Source: Astropecten irregularis
Lineage: Eukaryota > Echinodermata > Asteroidea > Paxillosida > Astropectinidae
Direction of reading: 5' to 3'
DNA length: 64,000 nt
Assembly (NCBI GenBank): GCA_963971285.1
Contig: OZ020257.1
Coordinates: 10,120,602-10,184,601, forward strand
Below the pieces are notes generated by a model. That model was not told where the DNA came from. It ran no database searches and was given only the letters and a program-made list of their open reading frames with translations. Of the stretch, positions 1-12,400 are shown piece after piece. Every line of letters begins with the position of its first letter. Position 1 is the stretch's first letter. The position numbers and the translations under genes were made by a program.

Positions 1-199
1 AGAAGCGTTACGGCCATAACGCTTCTCAGATTAATAATTTTTGGAGATAAAAAGTGACATATTTTTCCATATAAACCGCGGTACTTCGAATTGAACGTTT
101 CTCAATATGCATTATACTATCCAAAGCAGCTGTACTTCTCACCAAGTAAGTTTTTATTGCCATAAATTTTCAGAGTCATTCCCAAACGTATGCAATGCC

Positions 200-390
200 T
201 TTAAAAGATAAAAAAATAAAAGAGAAAAGACTTAAGAAATACTGTGGCTGTTTTTCACTGTTTTTCTCAAAAGGTGGACACCATAAGGGACTGAAATTTT
301 CACAGATGACTGTTAGTGGATCTGTCTTGACATTTTAGCCCAGGAATCTGTATTTCATTGATAAAAACCAACATATGATACCACCTTTAA
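200..390. mobile_element. TTAA-MITE, truncated copy
   Basis: Right half of the short TTAA-flanked element described at 7047-7415. It keeps the AAAAGAGAAAAG..CTTAAGAAATACTG block, the GGGACTGAAATTTTCACA block and the terminal ACCACCTTTAA. The left half is missing. It lies in the VPS45 intron downstream of exon 467-574. Confidence 0.6.
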
Positions 391-466
391 GCAAATGGCA
401 AATAAAATGCAGAAACCTTCTTTATTTCAAAATTACATCAGTTAAGGTAAACTGCATGATTGTTAC

Positions 467-3400
467 CTTCAGTCCTTTGAAGAACCTCCGTGTTCTCGAG
501 ATGGGATTGTTCTGTCCAAACAGGTCAGTTCCTCTGGTCTTTTCACTTCCAAATTCTACCACAGCTCTCACCAACTAAATATGTAATATTTAAAAAATAT
601 TAACAAATGTCAAAAATTACAATGTACAGGTTCATTCTACAAAGTTGGGGCAGGATTTGTATAGTTGTCAATGAAGCATCAGCAAATGTACACCATAAAC
701 AAAGGTAGGTTAGCGGTGACACCATGCAATCTCTTCTATGACAGTGTGTGGTTCTGAGAAGAACCAGTTGTATTATCTTGACGTTCTGAACAGTGTGCTC
801 TGTTCATCCTCAGGAGAGAAACAAACAGCAAGAGGATGACCAGAGCACACTGTTCCGAATGTTGAGATAATACTAAAATTATATGGTGTCACCGCAAACC
901 TACCTTCTTTTAGTACTTCCACCATGCATAGCTTCAAGTCTTAACAGTATACCATTTTATAATGCATCATAGAGATCCTTAATTAATACTGCTGTATTTC
1001 CTTCCTAATGAACCACTTGATGACGTGGAGGACAGGAAATCAGCGTCCACGTCGCGTCCTCTGGTAACTGCATTCGCAGGCTAATGATTTCTCCAGTCAA
1101 ACAACAACAACAACAACAACAACACCAACGACAACAATGATTTCACCAGATGAACAACAACAATCTAGTCAACCCCCTCCCTCGTCCAAACATGCGCCCT
1201 TATCAGGGCAGGCGGCCCCGATCGTCATAGGGCGAGGTATAGGCCGAGGCATTGCCATTCTCCAAATCAACGTTGAAGGCATCTCTAAAGCGAAAACCGA
1301 AATAATTTCGCACCTAGCGACTGAGAACGAAGCAACCGTCATCGTGCTCCAAGAGACTCACGCCACTTCATCTGAAGTGCTCCAAGTAGCTGGGTACGAT
1401 CTCGCCGCATACAACATCAGCGGTGTGCATGGAATCGCTACGTTTGTCACCAGCTCGGCCTCATGGCAGGACATAGCAATTGCGCCACTCGCGGGTGAGA
1501 TCGAGTGGGCCACTACACAAGTGGAAGGTGTTACAATCACGAACGTGTACAAACCCCCAGGTACCAGCCTCAATGCCGATGATCTGCCTCGTTACCCGCA
1601 GCCGTGTATCTACACCGGAGACTTTAACTGTCACAGCACCACATGGGGTTATAGCTCCACCAACCCCGATGGTGCGGCACTCGAAGACTGGGCATCCATG
1701 TCTGACCTGTCTTTGGTCCATGACCCGAAACAACCGGGTAGCTTTCATTCAGCACGCTGGGGGACAACAACCAACCCCGACCTGGCCTTCGCAAACCTCG
1801 GCCTGCACACCATCAATCGGCGAGTCCTCGACCAGTTCCCTAAGTCACAACATCGACCATCCATCACTGAGTCCTCAGCGGCCATCAAGACGGTTCCAAC
1901 ACGCCCGGTCAAGAGATGGAACTTCCGGAAGGCAGACTGGGACAGTTTCACAGATAATCTGAACTTAGCTGCCAACCAGCTGCCCAGTCCAGCTTCTGAC
2001 CCGGACTCTGCGTACAGTGCGTGGTGTTCTGCGATCCTGGCAGCCGCGAAGAAGACCATCCCCCGGGGATGCCGAGCTGGCCTGATCCCTACGTGGGACG
2101 ATGAATGCCAACAACTGTACGACCACTTCATAAGTGCAGCTCCCGGTGTCGAAGCGAATGAGCGTGCGGTGACCCTGACCAAAGCTCTCGACGAGAAACG
2201 TCGCAGTCGATGGGAGACCAGCACTGAGAACATCGACTTCAGCCACTCGAGCCGTATTGCATGGCAGTCTTTCAACCGCCTCACCGGTCGCGCAAAAAAG
2301 ACCCAGCCCTGCTCAGTGAGTGCCAATGCCATCGCCTCCAAGCTCATCGCGAACGGCCGCCATACCAACGTGGACAAGCAAGTCAGCCGGGACGTGAATG
2401 CAGGGATCGCGCGCCTGAGAGCTAGTGCCACTGCAGCCCTAGGTGCGCTTTCGGAACCCTTCTCAGCAGAGGAAATGTCAGCTGCTGTTAAATTCATCAA
2501 ACCTGGCAAAGCACAGGGCCCCGACAAGATCGCCCCAGAGTTCATCACTCACTGTGGGTCGCACATGCTCACCTGGCTGAGAGTCTTCTTCTGCCAATGT
2601 ATGTCCTCCCTCCGTCTTCCGAAGATCTGGCGCAGGTCGGAAATCATTGCGATCCTGAAACCGAAGAAGCCAGCTGACGACGCCAAGAGCTACCGCCCAA
2701 TCTCGCTCCTCTGCGTGCCGCTAAAACTCCTCGAGCGGCTGTTGTTAGCACGCCTCGAGCCTGTGATTGACCCACAGCTTCCTCCGCAGCAAGCCGGTTT
2801 CCGCCATGGACGCTCCACCACCGACCAAGTGACTCTCCTGACCGATGACATCGAGGCAGGTTTCGAAGCAAAGCACAAGGTCGGCGTGGTCCTGGTGGAC
2901 CTGACCGCGGCCTATGACACGGTTTGGCTGCGTGGACTCCACCTCAAGCTGTTGCGCATGGTCCCTGATGTCCACATGGTCTCTTTCGTGATGGAGCTCC
3001 TCACAAACCGCAGCTTCAAGTTGAAAACTAGCGATGGCCAGGTGAGCGGCCTGAGACGCCTCCGCAATGGCGTGCCTCAAGGTTCCACTCTCTCTCCCAC
3101 TCTCTTCAACATCTACATTAGTGAGTTAGTAACATCCCGCAGACCACATCCATGCAGTACGGTTACGCTGACGATCTGGCCCTACTCGCTGCGGATGACA
3201 CCTGGGAGAAGGTTGAGGAGACACTCAACCACGACATGCAGGCTATAACCAACTATCTGCAGAAATGGCGCCTCATACTTAGCATGGCCAAGACCACCTC
3301 CACGGCATTCCATTTGAACAATCGAGACAGCCAACGCCAACTGGCTATCAGTGTGAACGGCACTATGCTGCCCAACTGCAACCATCCAGTCTACCTTGGT

Positions 3401-6400
3401 GTCACCCTGGACCGCACATTGACCTACAAACACCACATCGAAGCTCTCCGCCGTAAGGTCAACGTGAGGAACGGCCTCCTTCGCTGTCTGGCAGGCTCAA
3501 CGTGGGGTGCGTACACCTCTACCCTTCGGACTGGAGCACTAGCCCTCGTGTACAGTGCCGCCGAGTATGCATCACCCGTGTGGTCTCGCAGCACCCATAC
3601 AAGGAAGCTGGACGTAAGCCTGAATGACACAATGCGCATCGTTACCGGCTGCCTGCGCCAAACTGAGACGACGTTCCTTCCCGTCCTCGCTGGAATCGTG
3701 CCACCTGACATCCGGCGCGAGTCGAAGGTTGCCCGCATCACGAACTTGGCGATGGACAACCCGAGTCACCTCCTCCACGAGCGGGTCTTTGGCGCTGTCA
3801 CTCACGCCAATGAACAACGTCTCAAGTCACGTCGACCTTTCTCCCGACACGCTGCCCATCTCGTTGCAAATAACTATGATCCACCCAAGACGTGGAACGA
3901 CCGTATTGATGCTGGTCCACCTCTCATTCGATCTGCCTGTCCCCCGCCCAGCCCGTCGCTGCCACCTGGTGCTGACCTACCGCGTAAGCAGTGGGTGCGA
4001 CTCAACCGTCTTCGTTCCGGCACTGCTCGCGTCGGTGAGACCCTCCAACGCTGGGGCATGCAAGAAGCAGCTTCATGTCCATGTGGCCACCCGACCCAGA
4101 CCGTGGAGCATGTGGTGACTGACTGCGTCTTGCTCAAGTCGCCCGGGGACCTCACTGCTCTATGCTGTCCGAACGCCGAAATGAGATCCTGGCTCAGCAA
4201 TCTGCCCATTGAACTTTGATTTCTGATGATTTGACTTTTGTTATCGTTGCTGTTTGACAAACGCTTATATATATATATATATATATACTTGATGACGTTA
4301 ATATCTAAAAATTGCCACCAGTATGTAAATGAGCAAAATGAACATATTATGTACACATGCCGCTGGGGACTACAGTGATGCATGTAGTTTCAGATACCAG
4401 CTGTTAAAAGCAAACATGTGATCACCTGTCAACCAATCAAAATGACAGATTTTCCAAGATTTCTAAGTAGTTCAGAATTTGATTGATAAATCAATCAATC
4501 AATCAATCAATTGCTTACCCTTTTGTTTCGTTCAGTGACTCCTCTCTTTGTTAATGCACCCAGTAATGTCATGAAGTCATTGTTACTATGTCGCTCATAT
4601 CGTAGTCCATATAAAGCAACCAGGCAGCAAGCATCTAACTCTTTGACTCTGTCACTCATGACCAAACCACGCACTTTCTGTTCAGAAAAATAATAAATGT
4701 CATTAAATCACAAAACAATAGCTACAATAGTTCATGCTGACATTGTTTTAAAGAAGTTGAAACTAATTGTGAAATTTTTTTATACCAAGACCGTTTCTGG
4801 AAATGATTTTGGATCGACTTTGAGCATGAAAATGACAAAAGAAAACAAACTTACAACAGTTTCCACTGCACTTCCAACATTAAGAAATACATTGTGGACA
4901 GTAAGACTACTCAGGCAATAGAAGAATTTGTTATGAAAATACTGACCAATCAACCGAAGCGTTGTATAAAGATGATTATTTACTTCAATGGGCGCGCATG
5001 CTCACAATTGCGTGCATGTGCGCTGTTGACTTGAAGACCGGTTCTCAAAAGTCCCCCATTGCTACACATAAGTGGTATTCCTTAGTATAGTATGTGTTTG
5101 AGTGATCAATAACATAGTTCCCAAATATGAAAGGCAACTGGACTAATGACCACAAAAAACACTGAAGTACCCACAGTTAGGATTAACTAAAAATGCAGTT
5201 ATTTTAAAAAGATAGGAAAAGAAAGACCAAGGTTTGCATACCTTGAGTGCTTCATTGTGATCATTCTGGCAGGCTAGTTCCTGTTGTACTTCTGATACTT
5301 CCAGTAGATTCTGCAATCCTACTAATCTTGATAGCTCACCAACTACTGTTACATGTTTGGCAACTGTACCAGACATCTTCTTGAACTGTGGATAGTTCTC
5401 AACAAATGCCTGTAGGTTCAAATGAAAAAATTCCTTCCGTTCAAACTAACTGACTTTTTGAAAGGTGATTGCACAAAATGTATGGATACTTCCAACACAC
5501 AATATATGCCCATTGGTCCTACTCCACCCAATGTCTTCATAAACCCCATGATGATTGAGCATAGCACATTAATGAGTATTTATGTCATGTACATGTATGT
5601 AAGTATTGAGAGTCTTGCTCAATAATCCATTAAGGAGTCCATATTCTGGAGACTCATCCATCACATACAAGTCACATACTGACCACCAATTACTGACAAC
5701 CATGTAAATCCCACAACTGCATTATTCAATACTGGGTACATTCAGACAGCATTTTAAATTCGCTAAAACCACTGCTTCATCCTGATCGCTTTTAACAATT
5801 TGTGTCTGGAGGCTCTAAAACAGATTTACATTTAAAACTGATTGGTTTGGAAGGAAGGTTTACAGCTTAAAACCGATCGAGTTTACTGGACAGAATAATT
5901 TTCCGACATCCGGTTTCAATGCAGTGAAGCCTGACAGAGGTTATGTAACCCGTATTGTGGCGCGCTGGTTTATATTCCGCACACAGCAATCCGCGCATGC
6001 TTTATATAACTGGAAGCATGTACGGGTCAACCGTCAAGGCACAGTGCATGATATCTTAAAACCGAAAATAAAATTTATCGGTTTTAACTACAGTAAAATG
6101 CTGTATGAACGCAACATAGTTTTAACATAACGACTTACCCCCCATGGTTGCCGGGCGGTTTAACTCAATTGGTTTGAAATAAAAGGCTGTCTGAACGCAC
6201 CCACTATCACTTACTTACAGAATATTACACCCCAAGCCAACAAGCTTGGGTAGTGAGATAATCATCTGCACTAATATATGAGAATATGAGTTCAAATTCC
6301 ATGCTAGCACAACTCTGTATTATGTCACAGCTTCCATGGCAACGCGTAATGATGCCCCTTGAATTGTCATGATATTGTTCAAAATTACCAAATTGTCATT

Positions 6401-9400
6401 GAAATGGAATATTACCCCTTTTTCTGCATATCTTTTATCTAACACATGTTGAATAGCACAGTGAGTATGGTTTACCAGGCAGCTTTGAAAACTTATTTTA
6501 TAGCAGTGATCTTGTTGTCTACACTAACTGACATTTAACATCACAGACACAACCTATTGTCAATGTCTCCTAAAATCTAACTTACCTTCATATCTGAGAT
6601 GGATTCTATCTTCTTAGTACTTTGACTTTTCGTTTGGAATTCTTCCATGAGTTCTTTGATTCGAGCTCCAATTTCACCGAAATTATTGTACAGATTCTGA
6701 AAACAAATGTCAAAACAGCCAGGAGGCAAATTATATATATGAACACCATGTCTGGAGAAAGACATGGCTTTGTCTTTTCTATTATCCATGTACTGTAACA
6801 CACTCCCATAGAATAAGCACGCATATGTCTGTCTGAGGACAATTTTGAACAAAAGAAATCTGTTCAAGTATAAAAATGGTTTCATAGTGATGCCTTTATC
6901 CTCCTGTTCTGGATCCTGTATGCTAATAAAATACAGATATCAAAATGCTCATTGGTTATTTATTACTTCAATTTTGAAACATCAAAATAGGTTTGACAGG
7001 TCACAACAAAAACTGTCTTTAACTTCATATACACCAAAGTGTTGCTTTAAAGGTAGTAGTATCATACTTTGGTAAGAAACCAAAACAGAAATGTTCACAG
7101 ATTTACGTATAACTTATTTACAGGGTATAAAGATTGTGCTGGTAGAAACCTACCGTTGAAATATTTTCGCCTGAAATGGTGTATTTATCCAGAAATGAGT
7201 AAAACAATGATTTTTGATCTTTTAAAAGATCAAAAATAAAAGAGAAAAGTCTTAAGAAATACTGCGGCCGTTTTTCACGATTTTCTCAAAAAGACTGAGT
7301 GGTCACCCTATGGGACTGAAATTTTCACAAATGACTGTGACTGTATCTTCCTTGATGTTTTTGCCCATGAATCTGAACTTCTTTGACAAAAACCAAAGTA
7401 TGATACTACCTTTAAACACATTATGAACATGTAGATGCCAATTTCTAGAGAGGGGCATATACTGGACAAATTTTTAACTTTGCATGTGCAAAAAAAAATA
7501 AAGCAATGAAACTTGCGCATAGTGTTATTTTAATGAACATGATGGATGTGTGATTTCAGGGATAGGTTAGCTTTAGCTTAGGACTTTCATATGTCATCGG
7601 TAAATCTATAAAATCAGCTTTTCAGATTTTGAATTACTAGGTTCCTCCAAACGTTGATTGAAACTTTCACAACCTGTGTGTACAATATTTACAACAAAAG
7701 TATTAAGTGAGTAACAATAATATTAATCAAACATGTCAAATGGACTGTTGAATGGTAGGATGTTTACATACCGCGGCATAGAATTCATCTTGCTCTGCTG
7801 AGAGTACCACTTCCTGGAGATCCCTGGAGATGCCAGGAACTTTAGATAAATCAATGCGATTATTACGAATCCCAAGCAACTCATGAACCATAGCCTGGTA
7901 TGTCCACTGCAAAAAACAAGCACATTATACATTCAATCACAACTGGATACACACAATGACCAACCAATAGAACCATATAATCATATAGTACCATCACCAC
8001 AGTGACCATCTTCATACCCTGTAAGTTATAGGTAAATCTGTTCAGATTTCTGTTTCTGTATGCTACCAAAGTATGCTACTACCTTTAAGAGCAAAGCAAA
8101 ACGGTCCATATCTGACTCTGGGGCTTGTTCAATCCAAATTTATGTAATTGATATAGAGTGTTATTCATGCATAGGAATGCTTGCCATACTTAATGTACAA
8201 GGTAATATGAAACATCAACATCTTGTCTGACCCTTGCACCAGGATGCCTTATTGAGGTCAATGACCTCTGATACATATATCTGATATATGTCATTACCTG
8301 ATGAAGGAGTGGAGTAACAGCATCACTACGACGATCTACAATCAGCAACAGAGGAGGAACATCTGTCCTTCTGAAGTCAAATAATCCTGCATCTTTGGAT
8401 ATCACTTGCTAGGAACAAACACAATAAGGTACACCTCCATCATTATTACACAAATTATGAAATGGCATAACACAAGCAACAAAAAATGGCATAATTGTAA
8501 ACTGTACTCAGGCATTCGAACATGTCAGCTTACAGTGTATGTACACACATATACATGGGTTCCAAAATACCACTATCAAAGTTAAAGTAATTCAAATACC
8601 AAATACATATCCAAAGGCATGTGATATCTTTCAGGCAGTCACAGTGCAGTCACTCTACCTGAATTCTACCTCAACATCACCTAGCACTTCGGACTTACTT
8701 GAGATTGCACCTGCCACCGGTATTTCAACGTCATACTTGAGAGAGCTCATTGTTAAAAGCAAGGAGCATGCCCTTTATAAGGCCACCCCACTACCCATGC
8801 ATCAGTGCATTTTTTGTGACAGGTATCATCAACATGTCTTTGGAGCCCAGCCTACTCGATTTACTAAGTATCCCCTCGGACAGCGAGGCTATGATGTCGC
8901 AGCTTGACCCGGGCGCGGGTCCCTCGGGCTCCGTTGCTGACAGCAATCTGCCAGCGACTGGTTCTTCGGGTAAACCAAAACAGAAAAGAACCGCAAAAGC
9001 AACCAATGTTGTTCGCCCAGAAGAATTCTCGGATATGCAAGAGAAAATGGGATCAATCGCCGAGGCCCTACAGACACTGCAGTCTACAGTGCTGTCTGCC
9101 ATGGATGGCAGACCAGTCAAACGTCAGAAAACTGATGAGACTGTCTCGTCTAGTGACGAGTCTATCACTACAGCCACGGCGATTGTCCAGCTACTTCGGC
9201 CATCAGAGCAAGCCGAAGCAGGTTCATCTGCAGGAGTCCTTGACGCCATTGAGCAGCTTTACTGCGAGGACGATTTGGGCGAGAAAGTGGACGATAAGCT
9301 CGCGTCACTGGTGACCAAAGTGGTCCGTAATAAACCGTCAGACACGAAAATGACGGATAAGCTCAATAGCTTTAAACGCCCATCCAACATTCAGGGACTT

Positions 9401-12400
9401 GAATGTACTCGGGTTAACCCCGAGATCTGGAGTACTTTGCAACCAAAAAGCTTAATTTGCGTCGTCGTGAATGCATTAAGCCTGACCTCAACCAACAATT
9501 CGCCAGTCTCTGTTCTGCACAAACCCCCGTAACTGGGCTATTGTTCGGAGACAACCTGTCACAGCAATGCAAAGACATACAGGAGACGAATAAATTGGGC
9601 CAAAAATTTGGCAAGCGTGCAGGGTCTTTCTCCAACCCGAACAGGGTCATGGAAAGCAGCGCTATAGACGAGGTGGGCAGTCGACCCGCCAATCGGGTCA
9701 GTCGGGTTATTTAAACTCCTCGCGCCCCAGAAACTGGCAGAGGAAGAAACCCTCAGACGGGCAACGCCCGGCTTCGACCAAGTAGAATCCAAGAACCTAT
9801 CGGTAAGTAAACAAGAATACGGTTTAACTGGTCCTAATCATATGGCAGAGGTTTTCCAGGTAGGTAGACTGGCACACTTTGTCGCCAAATGGCGTACAGT
9901 CACGTCTGATGAATGGGTTTTGGACACTGTCCAGCATTACCATAGTGAATTTGCCCAATGGCCTTTTCAAACACACGTTCCTAAAGGGATACGGTTTTCC
10001 GATATGGAATCTGCCCTGATAACCCAAGAGGTTGAAATAATGCTCCAAAAGGGAGCTATTGTTGAGACATCCCACACAGATGGGCAATTTCTGTTCAACA
10101 TTTTTCTGAGACCTAAAAAAGACGGGTCCTTCCGCCCCATCATAAATCTACGGGGTTTGAATGCGTTCGTGGCTTATCCAGGCGCGGTTCTAGAGTCAAA
10201 ATTTTGGGGGGGCTAGAAGAGCCATTATTTTTGGGGGGGCTAGAAGACCCAATATTTTGGGTTCTTCTAACACTCGCTTCTGCTATGTCTTATTAGGGGT
10301 CGAAAAACATGCACATTATAGCCCACATAACGCGTTTTTTATGTAATTGGCGCTTAATAACTGAAAAAATCCAGTATTTTCAAGATTTTTTTTTTTCACT
10401 TTCATTTTTTTGGGGGGGCTAGACGAAATTTTTGGGGGGCTACAGCCCCCCCTAGCCCCCCCGTAGAACCGCGCCTGGGCTTATCACCATTTCAAAATGG
10501 AGACCATTCGTAACGCCTTACAATTAATACGGCCTAATGATTACATGGCCTCTATTGATTTGAAGGATGCATACTTTGCTATCCCTATCGCCAAAGAGCA
10601 CAGAAAATTCCTGCGCTTTATATGGCAAGACAAAGTGTACGAGTTTACATGCCTGCCTTTTGGTTTAGCGTGTGCCCCTCGGGTTTTCACCAAAGGGATG
10701 AAACCTTTAATAGCTTCACTGAGGCAATTGGGCCATGAATCATGTGATTATACATAGATGACTCGTTACTTCTAGGGCGAACAGCCCAAGAATGCATTGA
10801 GAATATTCAGGGAAGAATTACTCTTGCTCAAAACCTTGGGTTTACGGTCAATACCAAGAAATCAGTCTTGACACCCACACAAAATATTGTGTTTCTGGGA
10901 TTTAACTTAAATTCTGTTACAATGACTGTCTCAATACCTTCAACAAAAGTTGAATATGCTGTTAAGACAATTCAGAAACTTATTGAGACAAAATCACCGA
11001 AAATTTGGAATGTTGCTAGCATTGTTGGCCTCTTGGTTTCATGCGAACTTGCTGTACCACATGGCCCCATGTATAGACATGCAGTAGAGAAAGAGAAAAA
11101 TTCAATGCTAGCTGAGAATGGTGGCAATTTTGATGCCAATATGGTTCTGTCTGAACAGGCCATTTGTGACTTACGTTGGTGGTTAAAAACCCTACCAACA
11201 TCTGCGGCCCCAATGCACAGGCAAACGCCTGATTATGTAATATAAACTGATGCCTCAATGGAAGGCTGGGGTGCTTACTGTAATGACCGCACAACTGGAA
11301 GACAATGGTCCCGCCAGGAAGCCAAACACCACATTAATTACCTTGAGCTAAAGGCATGCTTTTTGGCCCTAAAGTCATTCTTTACGGGCAACAATGGCAC
11401 TCAAATCCATCTGAAATCAGACAATACCACAGCAGTAGCCTATCTTAAACACTTCGGTGGCTCAAAATCAGATTCACTGAACTCCCTAACTAGGGAAATT
11501 TGGTCATGGTGTATACACCGTAATATTTGGCTTACGGTATCCCATCTCCCGGGGTCCAAAAACACCCGAGCCGACTATGCGTCTCGACATTTCGGAGACG
11601 ATTTGGAATGGCGACTTGACTCTTGTGTTTTTCAGAGAATAACTAAATGGTTCTTATGCCAGATGTTGATTTATTCGCATCTCGGCTTAATCACCAAGTG
11701 AGTTCATATGTGTCTTGGCGGCCAGACCCAGGTTCTGTACACATAGATGCGTTTACCCTAGACTGGTCTGGGTTTACATGTTTCTATGCCTTCCCGCCGT
11801 TTTGTCTTATTGACAGGGTGCTGACAAAAGTTGAGCACGATGGTGCTAAAGGTATTCTAATCGCACCTTTGTGGCATACCCAACCGTGGTTCCCTAAAAT
11901 GCTAAAACTTCTTGTGAGGAAGCCTTGCATTTTGCCTGCTCGTCATGACCTACTTTCCCTTCCTTTTTCAGACAGACTCCACCCTTTAAGGGATCGCCTT
12001 CGGCTGATTGTCTGCCTCTTATCGGGGAAACACTCCGAAAACAAGGAGTTTCAAGGGAAGCTTCCCAGATCATCCTTTCATCCTGGAGAACCTCTACCAG
12101 GAAGTGCTACAGATCAGCGATACAGAAATGGATTCATTTCTGTAGTAAGACAGGGACTGATCCAGTTCGACCAGATGTAATCTCTGTCGTCAACTTTCTG
12201 GCTGAAGAATTTCACAAAGGAAATTGCTACAGCAATCTCAATACACTGCGAAGTGCCATATCAGCAGTTACTCTACCAATAGAGGGCGTGACCATGGGCT
12301 CACAACCGCTAGTCAAAAGACTGTTGGCAGGTATATTTAACCTCAGACCACCGGCACCTCGGTGCTCGCACACCTGGGATGTGGACGATGTGCTACGTTT

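Noticed and set aside
1358-2871. Minus-strand open frames of up to 267 codons opposite the LINE
   Set aside because: Shadows of the GC-rich LINE coding strand; the plus strand carries clear endonuclease and reverse transcriptase motifs.
4265-4286. Independent (TA)n microsatellite
   Set aside because: It lies exactly between the LINE 3' end and its target duplication, so it is treated as the LINE tail.
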